64,000 bases of DNA from Sphingobacterium sp. (lineage in GTDB: Bacteria > Bacteroidota > Bacteroidia > Sphingobacteriales > Sphingobacteriaceae): assembly GCA_029239355.1 (NCBI GenBank), contig JAQZAZ010000011.1, positions 1-64,000 on the forward strand, read 5' to 3'. Shown here piece by piece: positions 7,387 through 14,853 of the stretch. The translations under genes and the position numbers were made by a program. Position 1 is the first letter of the stretch; each line of letters starts with the position of its first letter. The notes under the pieces are model-generated. The model saw only the letters and a list, made by a program, of their open reading frames with translations, had not been told where the DNA came from and did no database searches.

Positions 7387-9030
7387 ATGAAAATAGCTTT
7401 AGCCCAATTGAATTACCATATCGGTAATTTTGAAGCAAATACAGAGAAACTAATTCAAGCCATCAACCAAGCCAAAGAAGCGTCGGCAGACCTTATCATC
7501 TTTGCCGAGCTCGCTATCGGAGGATATCCTGCCAAAGACCTTTTACGGAATAGCGTATTTAAAAAACAGTGTGATGAGGCTATTCACCAGATCGCTTCCC
7601 ATTGTCAGGATATTGCTTGTATTATCGGTGCCCCTGTCAAAAACAGCGATCCCGAAGGCAAAGAACTTTACAATAGCGCTGTGTTTATTGAAAAGGGTGC
7701 TGTTCGAAACATTATAAAAAAGGGCCTGCTGCCAGACTACGATGTATTTGATGAATATCGGTACTTTGAACCCAACAAACGCTTCAATTGCATTACATTA
7801 AATGGTGTAAAAATTGCCCTGACTGTATGTGAGGACCTATGGGATGACGACGAGGGCGGAAACTCTTATGTCGGTGACCCAATGGCCGAACTCAGGAAAG
7901 AAAATCCTGATCTGTTGATCAATATCGCAGCTTCACCATTCTCATACACACATTTTGACGAACGGGTTAAGGTACTTTCCCGCCAGGTCAATACCTACAG
8001 TCGACCGCTGATCTATGTGAATCAAGTAGGTGCTCATATGGATATTATCTTTGATGGAAGGTCACTTGCACTTAATAATGAAGGAACAAAGATCGCGGAA
8101 TTAAAACGGTTTGAAGAAGATCTGCAATATGTTACTTATGCCAAAAAAAATATTAGCTCCACCTCAGCATCCACAAAAGACGGAGTCGCCGAAATTGCGT
8201 TGATCCATGATGCTCTGATCTTGGGACTACGGGATTATTTTCAAAAATCAGGATTCAAAAGAGCAGTGTTAGGCCTTTCTGGCGGATTGGATTCGGCATT
8301 GGTAGCCGCCCTTGCCTGCGAGGCATTGGGGGCGGACAATGTACTCTCCATTCTGATGCCTTCAGTCTATTCCTCAGACCATTCGATTAAGGACGCAATG
8401 GATCTTGTGAATAACACGGGCTGTAAATACCATATCATCCCAATAAAGGACATCGCTTCAGCATACGAAAATACGCTAGCCCCGATTTTTGATGGACTAA
8501 AACCAGATACCACCGAAGAGAATATTCAAGCGCGCGCACGGGCTGTCATCCTAATGGCGATATCAAACAAATTTGGCAACATTCTATTGAACACGTCTAA
8601 CAAAAGCGAGGCTGCTGTAGGTTACGGTACCTTGTATGGGGACATGGCGGGCTCCATCTCGGTCATTGGCGATGTCTATAAATCCAGAGCCTATGACCTG
8701 GCGCGTTATATCAATCGAGAACGGGAAATTATTCCGGTCAACACCATTGAGAAAGCTCCTTCAGCGGAACTACGCCCGGATCAAAAAGATTCAGATTCCC
8801 TTCCTGAATATGATCTACTGGATAAGATCCTATTTGAATTGATCGAAAATGAAAAGAGCGGCTCCGAAATTGTAGCGATGGGATTCGAAAAAGCGTTAGT
8901 AGAGAGAGTCAATAAGTTGGTCAATAATGCTGAATTTAAACGTTTTCAGGCACCCCCGATTTTACGGATCAGCCCCAAAGCTTTTGGTTCAGGAAGACAG
9001 ATTCCATTGGTGGCAAAATATTCCTATTAA
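7387..9030 (+). CDS. nadE: Glutamine-dependent NAD synthetase
   Basis: It makes NAD from nicotinate adenine dinucleotide, ATP and glutamine-derived ammonia in the cytoplasm. The 547-residue protein fuses an N-terminal nitrilase-type glutaminase (about 1-260) to a C-terminal synthetase (about 275-547). The glutaminase triad is visible as E41 (FAELAIGGYP), K112 (KKGLLPDY) and C148 (VCEDLWDD). The synthetase P-loop is SGGLDSAL at 298-305, and NKSEAAVGYGTLYGDMAG is the conserved adenylate/Mg region. The short, about 550-residue architecture is the one common in Bacteroidota and Proteobacteria, not the longer mycobacterial form. It stands alone, with long non-coding stretches on both sides. Confidence 0.96.
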   Translation: MKIALAQLNYHIGNFEANTEKLIQAINQAKEASADLIIFAELAIGGYPAKDLLRNSVFKKQCDEAIHQIASHCQDIACIIGAPVKNSDPEGKELYNSAVFIEKGAVRNIIKKGLLPDYDVFDEYRYFEPNKRFNCITLNGVKIALTVCEDLWDDDEGGNSYVGDPMAELRKENPDLLINIAASPFSYTHFDERVKVLSRQVNTYSRPLIYVNQVGAHMDIIFDGRSLALNNEGTKIAELKRFEEDLQYVTYAKKNISSTSASTKDGVAEIALIHDALILGLRDYFQKSGFKRAVLGLSGGLDSALVAALACEALGADNVLSILMPSVYSSDHSIKDAMDLVNNTGCKYHIIPIKDIASAYENTLAPIFDGLKPDTTEENIQARARAVILMAISNKFGNILLNTSNKSEAAVGYGTLYGDMAGSISVIGDVYKSRAYDLARYINREREIIPVNTIEKAPSAELRPDQKDSDSLPEYDLLDKILFELIENEKSGSEIVAMGFEKALVERVNKLVNNAEFKRFQAPPILRISPKAFGSGRQIPLVAKYSY

Positions 9031-9090
9031 TTTTACAATTAGGATTAAACCATATCTGTAGTTTTTTGTCTAACATTAAAAATAAAATCC

Positions 9091-9106
9091 TGTACTATTT
9101 AGTACA
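9091..9106. promoter_or_regulatory. 16-bp palindrome between nadE and DUF4136 gene
   Basis: TGTACTA (9091-9097) and TAGTACA (9100-9106) form a perfect inverted repeat around TT. It is 60 bases past the nadE stop and 184 before the next ATG. Its form suits a dimeric repressor. A related 15-mer lies before nadE at 7313-7327. Confidence 0.4.
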
Positions 9107-9289
9107 ACAACAAATTGCAAATAAACGCTTGATGTTGCATAAAAGCGATGAAAGCGGATAGTGAGGATTTAAAACAGATTTAATAAATTAAAGTTCCATA
9201 TAGGCCATGAAACCATCACGGGTATGAGGCGAATAAGCAAAAATCATACACGTGGTAGATTCATCACAGTTAATAAATAAATTACTACG

Positions 9290-9862
9290 ATGAAAAAGAT
9301 TCTATTATTTTTGGTGCTCTGCGTCGCGCTGGCATCATGTTCGTCTTATCAATACAATACCACTCGGGTAGAGAAGATGGATTTTACTCCTTTCAAGACG
9401 TATGCTTGGTTACCCCCGGTAGACTCGCTTTCAAAGTCTTATTTTGACAATGATATTGCCAAAACTAATATTTTGGATGCAGCAAATGCGGCCTTAGAAG
9501 CAAAGGGACTCCAGTATTCAAAAGATAATCCGGATCTATTATTCCGTTATATTACAATAGTCAATAACAAAAGCCGATTGGTATATGGCGGCGGCGGATA
9601 TTATGGCTGGGGCGGTCCTTGGGGCTGGTACAGACCCTGGTTTTCTCCTTACTATTATGGTGGCGGCTATTACCCTGTTGCGAAAGAACGTTACCGTTAC
9701 GGCCACTTGATCATCGAAGCTATCGACCGTAAAACAAATGCGGTGATCTGGCAAGCGCGGGGTTCAGGTGATGTCGATAACCCAGAAAAAGCGATCAATA
9801 ATATCAGTAAGGTCGCAACCGGAGTTATTGATTTGTTCCCTGTAAAAACATTAAAGAAATAA
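9290..9862 (+). CDS. DUF4136 family lipoprotein
   Basis: The 190-residue protein has a lipobox ASC (Cys17) and a DUF4136 domain: an early FTPFKTYAWLPP strand, a central YGHLIIEAIDRKTNAVIWQARGSG segment and a final PVKTL. Members are envelope lipoproteins of unknown function. Between the two conserved halves lies a Gly/Tyr/Trp-rich insert of about 35 residues (near 95-130: YGGGGYYGWGGPWGW and similar), likely disordered or sticky. It stands alone and ends at the shared terminator 9886-9928. Function is unknown. Confidence 0.85.
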   Translation: MKKILLFLVLCVALASCSSYQYNTTRVEKMDFTPFKTYAWLPPVDSLSKSYFDNDIAKTNILDAANAALEAKGLQYSKDNPDLLFRYITIVNNKSRLVYGGGGYYGWGGPWGWYRPWFSPYYYGGGYYPVAKERYRYGHLIIEAIDRKTNAVIWQARGSGDVDNPEKAINNISKVATGVIDLFPVKTLKK

Positions 9863-9885
9863 ACGGAGTTTTTACAACTCCCCAT

Positions 9886-9928
9886 AAAAGCAAAAGATTG
9901 GTTTAATAGACCAGTCTTTTGCTTTTTT
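9886..9928. terminator. Bidirectional terminator between convergent genes
   Basis: AAAAGCAAAAGATTGGT (9886-9903) pairs almost perfectly with ACCAGTCTTTTGCTTTT, closing a 6-base loop. Ts follow on the plus strand and a shorter T run on the minus strand. It serves the DUF4136 gene and the convergent GntR gene. Confidence 0.85.
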
Positions 9929-10018
9929 AAGCATCTTTTATTGATCTGTTCCGAGCAATCACCTCGTTTTGTTTGATGAGGGGCTCACAACTCTTTAAAA
10001 AGTATAAAAAACTCATCT

Positions 10019-11056
10019 TTAAACCGATGACCGCAATTTTAAGTAAAATGGTACCTCGACGCGTTCCTTCGATTTTTTCATAATCAGTTCAGCAGCGAGC
10101 CGTCCCATCATTTCAAAATCAGTGGATATTGTCGTAATACCATTCAGGATAAATTTCTTCAATGGGGTTTCATTATAGGAAATGACCCCTACATCTTTTC
10201 CTATGACTAATTTATTTTGAATAATCTTGTTCAACAATTTCACGAGATCGTCTTCAATAATATTGATGTAGCATGTTCCCTTCTCTACGTTCTCTTCATC
10301 GATATCGGACACTAATTCGTGCTCAAAAGCATATTGCTGACAAAATTTGTAAAATCCCTTGATGATGGCTTTAGGAAAATCACTATAGTCCGGAAATACC
10401 AGTTTCAAATTTTTGTACTTACTAAGCACCTCATTGGCTTCTTCCAATGCGGAATAAATATCGTGTTCATAATTTTCATATACAGCAGGAAAATCCCCAG
10501 GAACGTCCTCAATGAACTTACCCAATAACATCAGTTTATCTGTAGGGATCTTGCGGATGATGTCGGGCGCTTTGTCTCTCCCTTCTTTAAAATGCGGAAA
10601 TAAGACGTAGTAATCATACGTTTTGGTCAAGCTTCCCAATAGGTTATTCAGGTAAGATAAATCCGAATTATAAACAAATAAGTCGAGGTTGGCAAAGTCT
10701 CCGAGTTCCCTAGCAAAAGAATCATAAACAATTTTTTTATGTGCGCTCAATTTATTGAGAAAAAGGGCAATCTTAAGTTTGGACTGTACATCGGTCTTGT
10801 TGACATAATATCCCTTACCTGGATTGGATGCAATAATATCATTTTTCTTCAAATAACGATATGCTTTTTCAACAGTATCACGCGATATTTCCAGATATGC
10901 ACTCAATTCATTGATAGACGGCAGCATATCATTTCTGACCAATGTTTCATTTTTAACAGCATCGATAATGGTATTTGCTAATTGCAAATACTTGGGAGTA
11001 GCAGAAAAATCACTGATTTCTAAGGTTTTTAAAAACTGATTTACGGAACTGGTCAT
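10019..11056 (-). CDS. GntR-type regulator with sugar-binding-like domain
   Basis: The 345-residue protein has an N-terminal GntR winged helix (about 20-90: LPSINELSAYLEISRDTVEKAYRYL as a continuous helix-turn-helix, then the wing NPGKGYYV). A C-terminal periplasmic-binding-protein-like domain (about 92-340) of the LacI/AraR kind follows. Such proteins are cytoplasmic sugar-responsive regulators. It lies 75 bases behind a GH105 gene at the downstream end of the pectin region and probably shares its transcript, so uronate or rhamnose products are plausible ligands. GntR sites are palindromic, so it is not the obvious reader of the tandem CTRTCCTG repeats. It may instead bind the CAACCGGTTG-type palindromes. 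Confidence 0.87.
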   Translation of the reverse strand: MTSSVNQFLKTLEISDFSATPKYLQLANTIIDAVKNETLVRNDMLPSINELSAYLEISRDTVEKAYRYLKKNDIIASNPGKGYYVNKTDVQSKLKIALFLNKLSAHKKIVYDSFARELGDFANLDLFVYNSDLSYLNNLLGSLTKTYDYYVLFPHFKEGRDKAPDIIRKIPTDKLMLLGKFIEDVPGDFPAVYENYEHDIYSALEEANEVLSKYKNLKLVFPDYSDFPKAIIKGFYKFCQQYAFEHELVSDIDEENVEKGTCYINIIEDDLVKLLNKIIQNKLVIGKDVGVISYNETPLKKFILNGITTISTDFEMMGRLAAELIMKKSKERVEVPFYLKLRSSV

Positions 11057-11131
11057 TGTTAGATTTTAATAAATATAAAATTAACGATTTGTTTATAAAT
11101 ATTTTAAAAAAACACTTAAAAACTAGTTTTT

Positions 11132-12289
11132 TCAAAATCCAGACTCTATACAGCCCATGATAAAAGGTCCCGTGGCCTTCGTATCATTTTCGCGGATCCG
11201 TTCGCCTACATAATAATCATAACTACCGTCCCGATAAGGATTTCCACCTAGACCGGCAACTGCATTGCACTGCACCAATGACCACAGCCCATTTTCTTTT
11301 TTTAACAGACGTCCTTGAATCCCCTGATATAATTTGTGTACCAAGGCCATGTAGCTTTCAGAAAGGTATTTTTTATTGATCCCTTTTGAATAAGCGTATA
11401 GAAACATGCTATTGACCGAAGCTTCCTGATAATTTCTTTCTTTTTTTGGCTGATCTATTACTTGCCACCACAGGCCCTCATCATCTTGATAGTTAGCAAG
11501 AGTCTTGGCTAACGATTGAGCCAATTGGATCAATTGATCTCTTCTGGGATAATCTAAAGGCAACTCGTCCAATACATCGATGACAGCCATAAAATACCAG
11601 CCAATACTTCTGCCCCAAAAATTGGGCGACTGCCCCGTTTTGGGATTTGCCCAAGCTTGCTTTTTACTTTCATCCCAAGCGTGATAATACAATCCTGTCC
11701 TAGTGTCCAATGTATGTTTAGCTGTAATTAAAATCTCATCGATAGCCTTGTCATAATATTGGTCTTGCTTACTAAGCTTAGCATATTTTGCGAGAAAAGG
11801 CCCGGTCATATAAACGCCATCCAACCAGATCTGATGGGGATAAATCAGTTTGTGCCAATAGCCACCTTCGAGTGTTGTAGGCTGGTATTTTAGTTGGTGA
11901 ACCAATGTTTCAATAGCCAGACGATATTTTTCTTTCTTAGTTTTTTCATAAAGTTCAAATAGTATTCTTCCGGAATTGATAAAATCCACATTATAAGAAC
12001 TAAGCTCATATAGATGAATTTCTCCCTTTTCATTGATGAGTGTATCAGCCCACTTTTCTACATAGTCGAAATATCTTGTATCTCCTGTTTTTTCGGCGAC
12101 CTTTAACATCGCAAGGCATCCTAAGCCCTGTGCATAACCAAAATAAAGTCGTTTGCCGTGATCTAATTGCCAGGCCTCAGGAAACCGCTTCATTTCCGAA
12201 TCTGCAAACTGTTGATACATCGATTGTGCTGTCAGCGTAGATACTACTCCCAGTATGCATAGGAGAAGAATTATTTTTTTAAAGATCAT
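11132..12289 (-). CDS. GH105 unsaturated rhamnogalacturonyl hydrolase
   Basis: The 385-residue protein has a cleavable signal peptide (cut near STLTAQ, residue 22) and an (alpha/alpha)6 barrel of the YteR/GH105 type. It removes the unsaturated galacturonyl residue left by lyases from oligosaccharides by hydrating the double bond. The catalytic Asp region is IWLDGVYMTGPF. Other family marks are GRSIGWYFMAVIDVL, the closing DYYVGER and the KATGPFIMG end. It differs strongly from the two other GH105 proteins in the window, so it likely has a different linkage preference. It is the first gene of a two-gene unit with the GntR regulator, behind a degenerate copy of the tandem operator motif at 12563. 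Confidence 0.9.
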   Translation of the reverse strand: MIFKKIILLLCILGVVSTLTAQSMYQQFADSEMKRFPEAWQLDHGKRLYFGYAQGLGCLAMLKVAEKTGDTRYFDYVEKWADTLINEKGEIHLYELSSYNVDFINSGRILFELYEKTKKEKYRLAIETLVHQLKYQPTTLEGGYWHKLIYPHQIWLDGVYMTGPFLAKYAKLSKQDQYYDKAIDEILITAKHTLDTRTGLYYHAWDESKKQAWANPKTGQSPNFWGRSIGWYFMAVIDVLDELPLDYPRRDQLIQLAQSLAKTLANYQDDEGLWWQVIDQPKKERNYQEASVNSMFLYAYSKGINKKYLSESYMALVHKLYQGIQGRLLKKENGLWSLVQCNAVAGLGGNPYRDGSYDYYVGERIRENDTKATGPFIMGCIESGF

Positions 12290-12562
12290 ATGTTGTCCTG
12301 TATGATTAAAATAAATATTTTACATTATTATACTACTTATCAAGAATATTGTTAACCATGACTCGTTGTTGATATTTCACTTAAGGTACTTTATAAATAT
12401 TATAGTACCCAAATCGCTAAGGCTTCTGGAGTTACGTCGTCAATGTCATTCGTTTTTCTTTTACATAGCGGCATATAATTATATTATGAACTTACCTTAC
12501 GAGAAGTAATAAATATGTACATCAGCCAGTAATGCTAAAAATATCACAAAAAGAAACAATAA

Positions 12563-12580
12563 CCGTCCTGAGCTATCTTG
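12563..12580. promoter_or_regulatory. Tandem operator copy, degenerate (site F)
   Basis: CCGTCCTG (12563-12570) and CTATCTTG (12573-12580), 10-bp period, match CTRTCCTG-N2-CTRTCCTG with one mismatch in each half. It is 274 bases upstream of the GH105 start. Confidence 0.4.
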
Positions 12581-12590
12581 ATTTGCATGC

Positions 12591-12868
12591 TGTCTGAACG
12601 ATTTCGCGCAGCAAAATATTGACTTCGTCACGTAGAAAAGTCATTCCGACCAGTGTTTCGTTTGTTTTCCCACGTGGAATTTTCATTTCCCCACGTGGAA
12701 AAATCGTTCAGACACCCGACTTTTTCATTTCGCCGAGTGACAAAATGAAAAAGTCCATTAACTAAACAAAGAAGTCGGGGGACTTTTTCATTTCGACGAA
12801 CGTCAGTGATATTTTGCCAAAAGGGGAAATCAAACGTTCACCTGTCGAACTCATTTCGCCAAGTGGAA
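12591..12868. repeat. Mosaic of inverted and direct intergenic repeats
   Basis: TGTCTGAACGATTT (12591-12604) is perfectly inverted at 12701-12714. Inside it CCCACGTGGAA occurs twice (12669-12679, 12690-12700; 21-bp period). Next, GACTTTTTCATTT (12718-12730) is inverted at 12743-12755 and repeated directly at 12781-12793. CCCGAC (12715-12720) is inverted at 12774-12779. A loose unit of the form TCATTTCGCC-AGTGG-AAAAAT recurs, the last copy near 12851-12871. It looks like a degenerate intergenic repeat family, possibly one able to fold into hairpins. Confidence 0.7.
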
Positions 12869-12891
12869 AAATTGCACAAATACAGTGCAAT
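12865..12891 (-). terminator. Terminator of the SusC/SusD unit ending at 12938
   Basis: On the minus strand ATTGCAC and GTGCAAT (complements at 12885-12891 and 12871-12877) form a 7-bp stem with a 7-base loop, followed by TTTTT. Confidence 0.7.
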
Positions 12892-12937
12892 ATCCCACAG
12901 ACAGAGCGCAAAATCGATTGGAGGGACACAATACATC

Positions 12938-14746
12938 TTAATAGAGTGGATGCTGCTGACCGGTCAGTCCTGGATTATTATCAATGGTCGTCGTACTTAA
13001 CGGGACTATCTCTACTTTGTTTTTTTCCAGACCTCTATAAATATTACTCACCCAAGTCGCCGTAGGGGCCAAGGCATTTGAAAAGAAAATAGATTGATTG
13101 CTGTACATATCCAATATGGTATATCCCTGCGCAGTTAATTCGGCTTTTTTTATTGCATCCGGAGCCTCTTTAAACGATATAAATTCCTGTGCAATCAAAG
13201 GATCATTAAACGCATTGGCAGGCGTCATTTTGTACGCACGGAATAAATCCACATTTGCGTACTTGCCTTGGTGTGCGGCAAGATCCAATAAATCTTGCTT
13301 GGTTTGACTCAGTTTTTCGAACAAAATTCCCCAACGAATTAAATCGGTCCGTCGCCATCCTTCAAAGCCTAATTCCAGTTTACGTTCCTGGATAATGGCA
13401 TCCCGAAACCCTTGATAAGATGTTGGTGTTGTCCCTATTTTTGTTTTATCGTTTTTAAATGCACGTAAGCGTACTTGTTCGTATAGATCTTTTGCAATTG
13501 CGGTTGGTCCTTGATTGATTTCATTTTCAGCTTCGGCGTACATCAGCAGGATATCAGCGTAACGCAATTCAATCCAGTTGATATCTCTTTTGTTTACCGC
13601 AATGCCTTTCTCTGCTTTCCAATTGACCCTAAATTTACCGATAGTATTACTTGCATAGGTATTCATCTGGTGCTTACTATCTGCTGTTATGGAATAGGAT
13701 GCAATCGCGACATCACGACGGCTATCCCCCTCTTCAAATTCAAAATAATAGGTTGGAAAGGCTGCCATTGCTGGCTGTGCTTTACCATAGAAGGAATTTG
13801 TGTGCGAAAAAAATCCATTTGTATAACCAATCTGTGCATCGTTACGATCAGCTCCTTTTTGCCCATATTCCAGCATGGATTCGTTATCGTATTTTCCATT
13901 GATGAGGTTTCTGAATATCGTTTCATAATCTATCAGACTATTTTCACCGCGATCTACAACCATTTTGCAAGCATCTCTTGCGACTTGATATAACTGGTGA
14001 ATCCTGGACTGGTCCGGACGTTTACTCAGCTGCACACTACTTGCTGAATATGAGTTTAGATCCCAACGCAAGGAATATCCGGCAGCATATAAAGCTGTCC
14101 TAGCCAATAACCCATAAGCTGCATTCTTTGAAATACGTTCTACGGATAAACCAGATTCTCCTTTCCAAGGGAGCAAGGCAATAGCTTTTTGTAAATCTTC
14201 GACACAGGCATCCATGATGGTGTCACGACTCACACGGGAAGAAGAGAAGCTCCCCGCATCGACTACCGGAATACGTGGAAAAGGAACATCGCCAAAATAA
14301 CGTACCACATTCAACATATTTTTGGCGCGTATAGCCAGTGCCTCGCCAAGGAGCATATCAAGTTTTTTCTTTTCTGAATCAGTCTTAGGTTGCATTAATG
14401 GAATATTCTTAATTAATACATTGACCTGTTCAACACCAGAATACATTGCCGTGTAGGTCGAAGAGGGGCTTGTTGCTGGAGTATACACATAGTTGGAAAC
14501 TTGATTTTTTGAATTGGTCTCCCCCTCAGTAGAAAAGCATTCGTCTGTCCCCATACCAAATTGGTAATACAGTTCTGAATTAAAAACACTCGTATAAGCA
14601 CCTAGTAATGCCATTTCTACACGATCGGCGTTTTCAAAGATATTACTACTATCGTAATCGCTTTGGGAAGGAAGTTCCAAAAATTTCTTACATGATCCTG
14701 TTGCCAATAAACAGGCTATGCTTAATATTGTTACAATTCTTTTCAT
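12938..14746 (-). CDS. SusD/RagB-type glycan-binding lipoprotein (pair 2)
   Basis: This surface lipoprotein binds glycan and caps the SusC channel. The ATG at 14746 is chosen because it places a signal with lipobox TGSC directly at the N terminus (602 residues). An upstream ATG at 14806 would add 20 residues ahead of it. The SusD-like N-terminal part runs GAYTSVFNSELYYQFG and the RagB/SusD C-terminal part has the usual RYADILLMYAEAENEI, YEQVRLRAF, ERKLELGFEGWRRTDLIRWG signature. It follows its SusC partner by 107 bases and closes the unit before a terminator. Substrate is inferred from neighbours: PL1/CE8 homogalacturonan genes. Confidence 0.93.
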   Translation of the reverse strand: MKRIVTILSIACLLATGSCKKFLELPSQSDYDSSNIFENADRVEMALLGAYTSVFNSELYYQFGMGTDECFSTEGETNSKNQVSNYVYTPATSPSSTYTAMYSGVEQVNVLIKNIPLMQPKTDSEKKKLDMLLGEALAIRAKNMLNVVRYFGDVPFPRIPVVDAGSFSSSRVSRDTIMDACVEDLQKAIALLPWKGESGLSVERISKNAAYGLLARTALYAAGYSLRWDLNSYSASSVQLSKRPDQSRIHQLYQVARDACKMVVDRGENSLIDYETIFRNLINGKYDNESMLEYGQKGADRNDAQIGYTNGFFSHTNSFYGKAQPAMAAFPTYYFEFEEGDSRRDVAIASYSITADSKHQMNTYASNTIGKFRVNWKAEKGIAVNKRDINWIELRYADILLMYAEAENEINQGPTAIAKDLYEQVRLRAFKNDKTKIGTTPTSYQGFRDAIIQERKLELGFEGWRRTDLIRWGILFEKLSQTKQDLLDLAAHQGKYANVDLFRAYKMTPANAFNDPLIAQEFISFKEAPDAIKKAELTAQGYTILDMYSNQSIFFSNALAPTATWVSNIYRGLEKNKVEIVPLSTTTIDNNPGLTGQQHPLY

Positions 14747-14853
14747 TGGAATAAAGTGTTTTTCATTAAAGACTATTTTTGTCATAAACGATTCGTTAAA
14801 TCGCATTAAATCTTTTGTCTGTAGTGCTGCTATATTTTAACCGAATCCATCAC

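Larger units (their letters stand above)
12290..12937. other. 648-base non-coding gap
   Basis: No gene is supported; short plus-strand frames here lie in repeat DNA. From left to right it holds the leader of the GH105 gene, the degenerate operator at 12563-12580, the repeat mosaic at 12591-12868 and the terminator of the SusD gene at 12865-12891. Confidence 0.6.

Noticed and set aside
12669..12700. CACGTG sequences as specific regulator boxes
   Set aside because: They occur inside the repeat mosaic and are probably part of it; CACGTG as an E-box has no meaning in bacteria.
12806..13065. Plus-strand short frames running into the SusD end
   Set aside because: They begin in repeat DNA and overlap the certain SusD gene antisense.
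13511..13993. 160-residue plus-strand frame
   Set aside because: It is antisense to the SusD gene with no recognisable motif.
14744..14806. Longer SusD start at 14806
   Set aside because: It would put 20 polar residues ahead of the lipoprotein signal.
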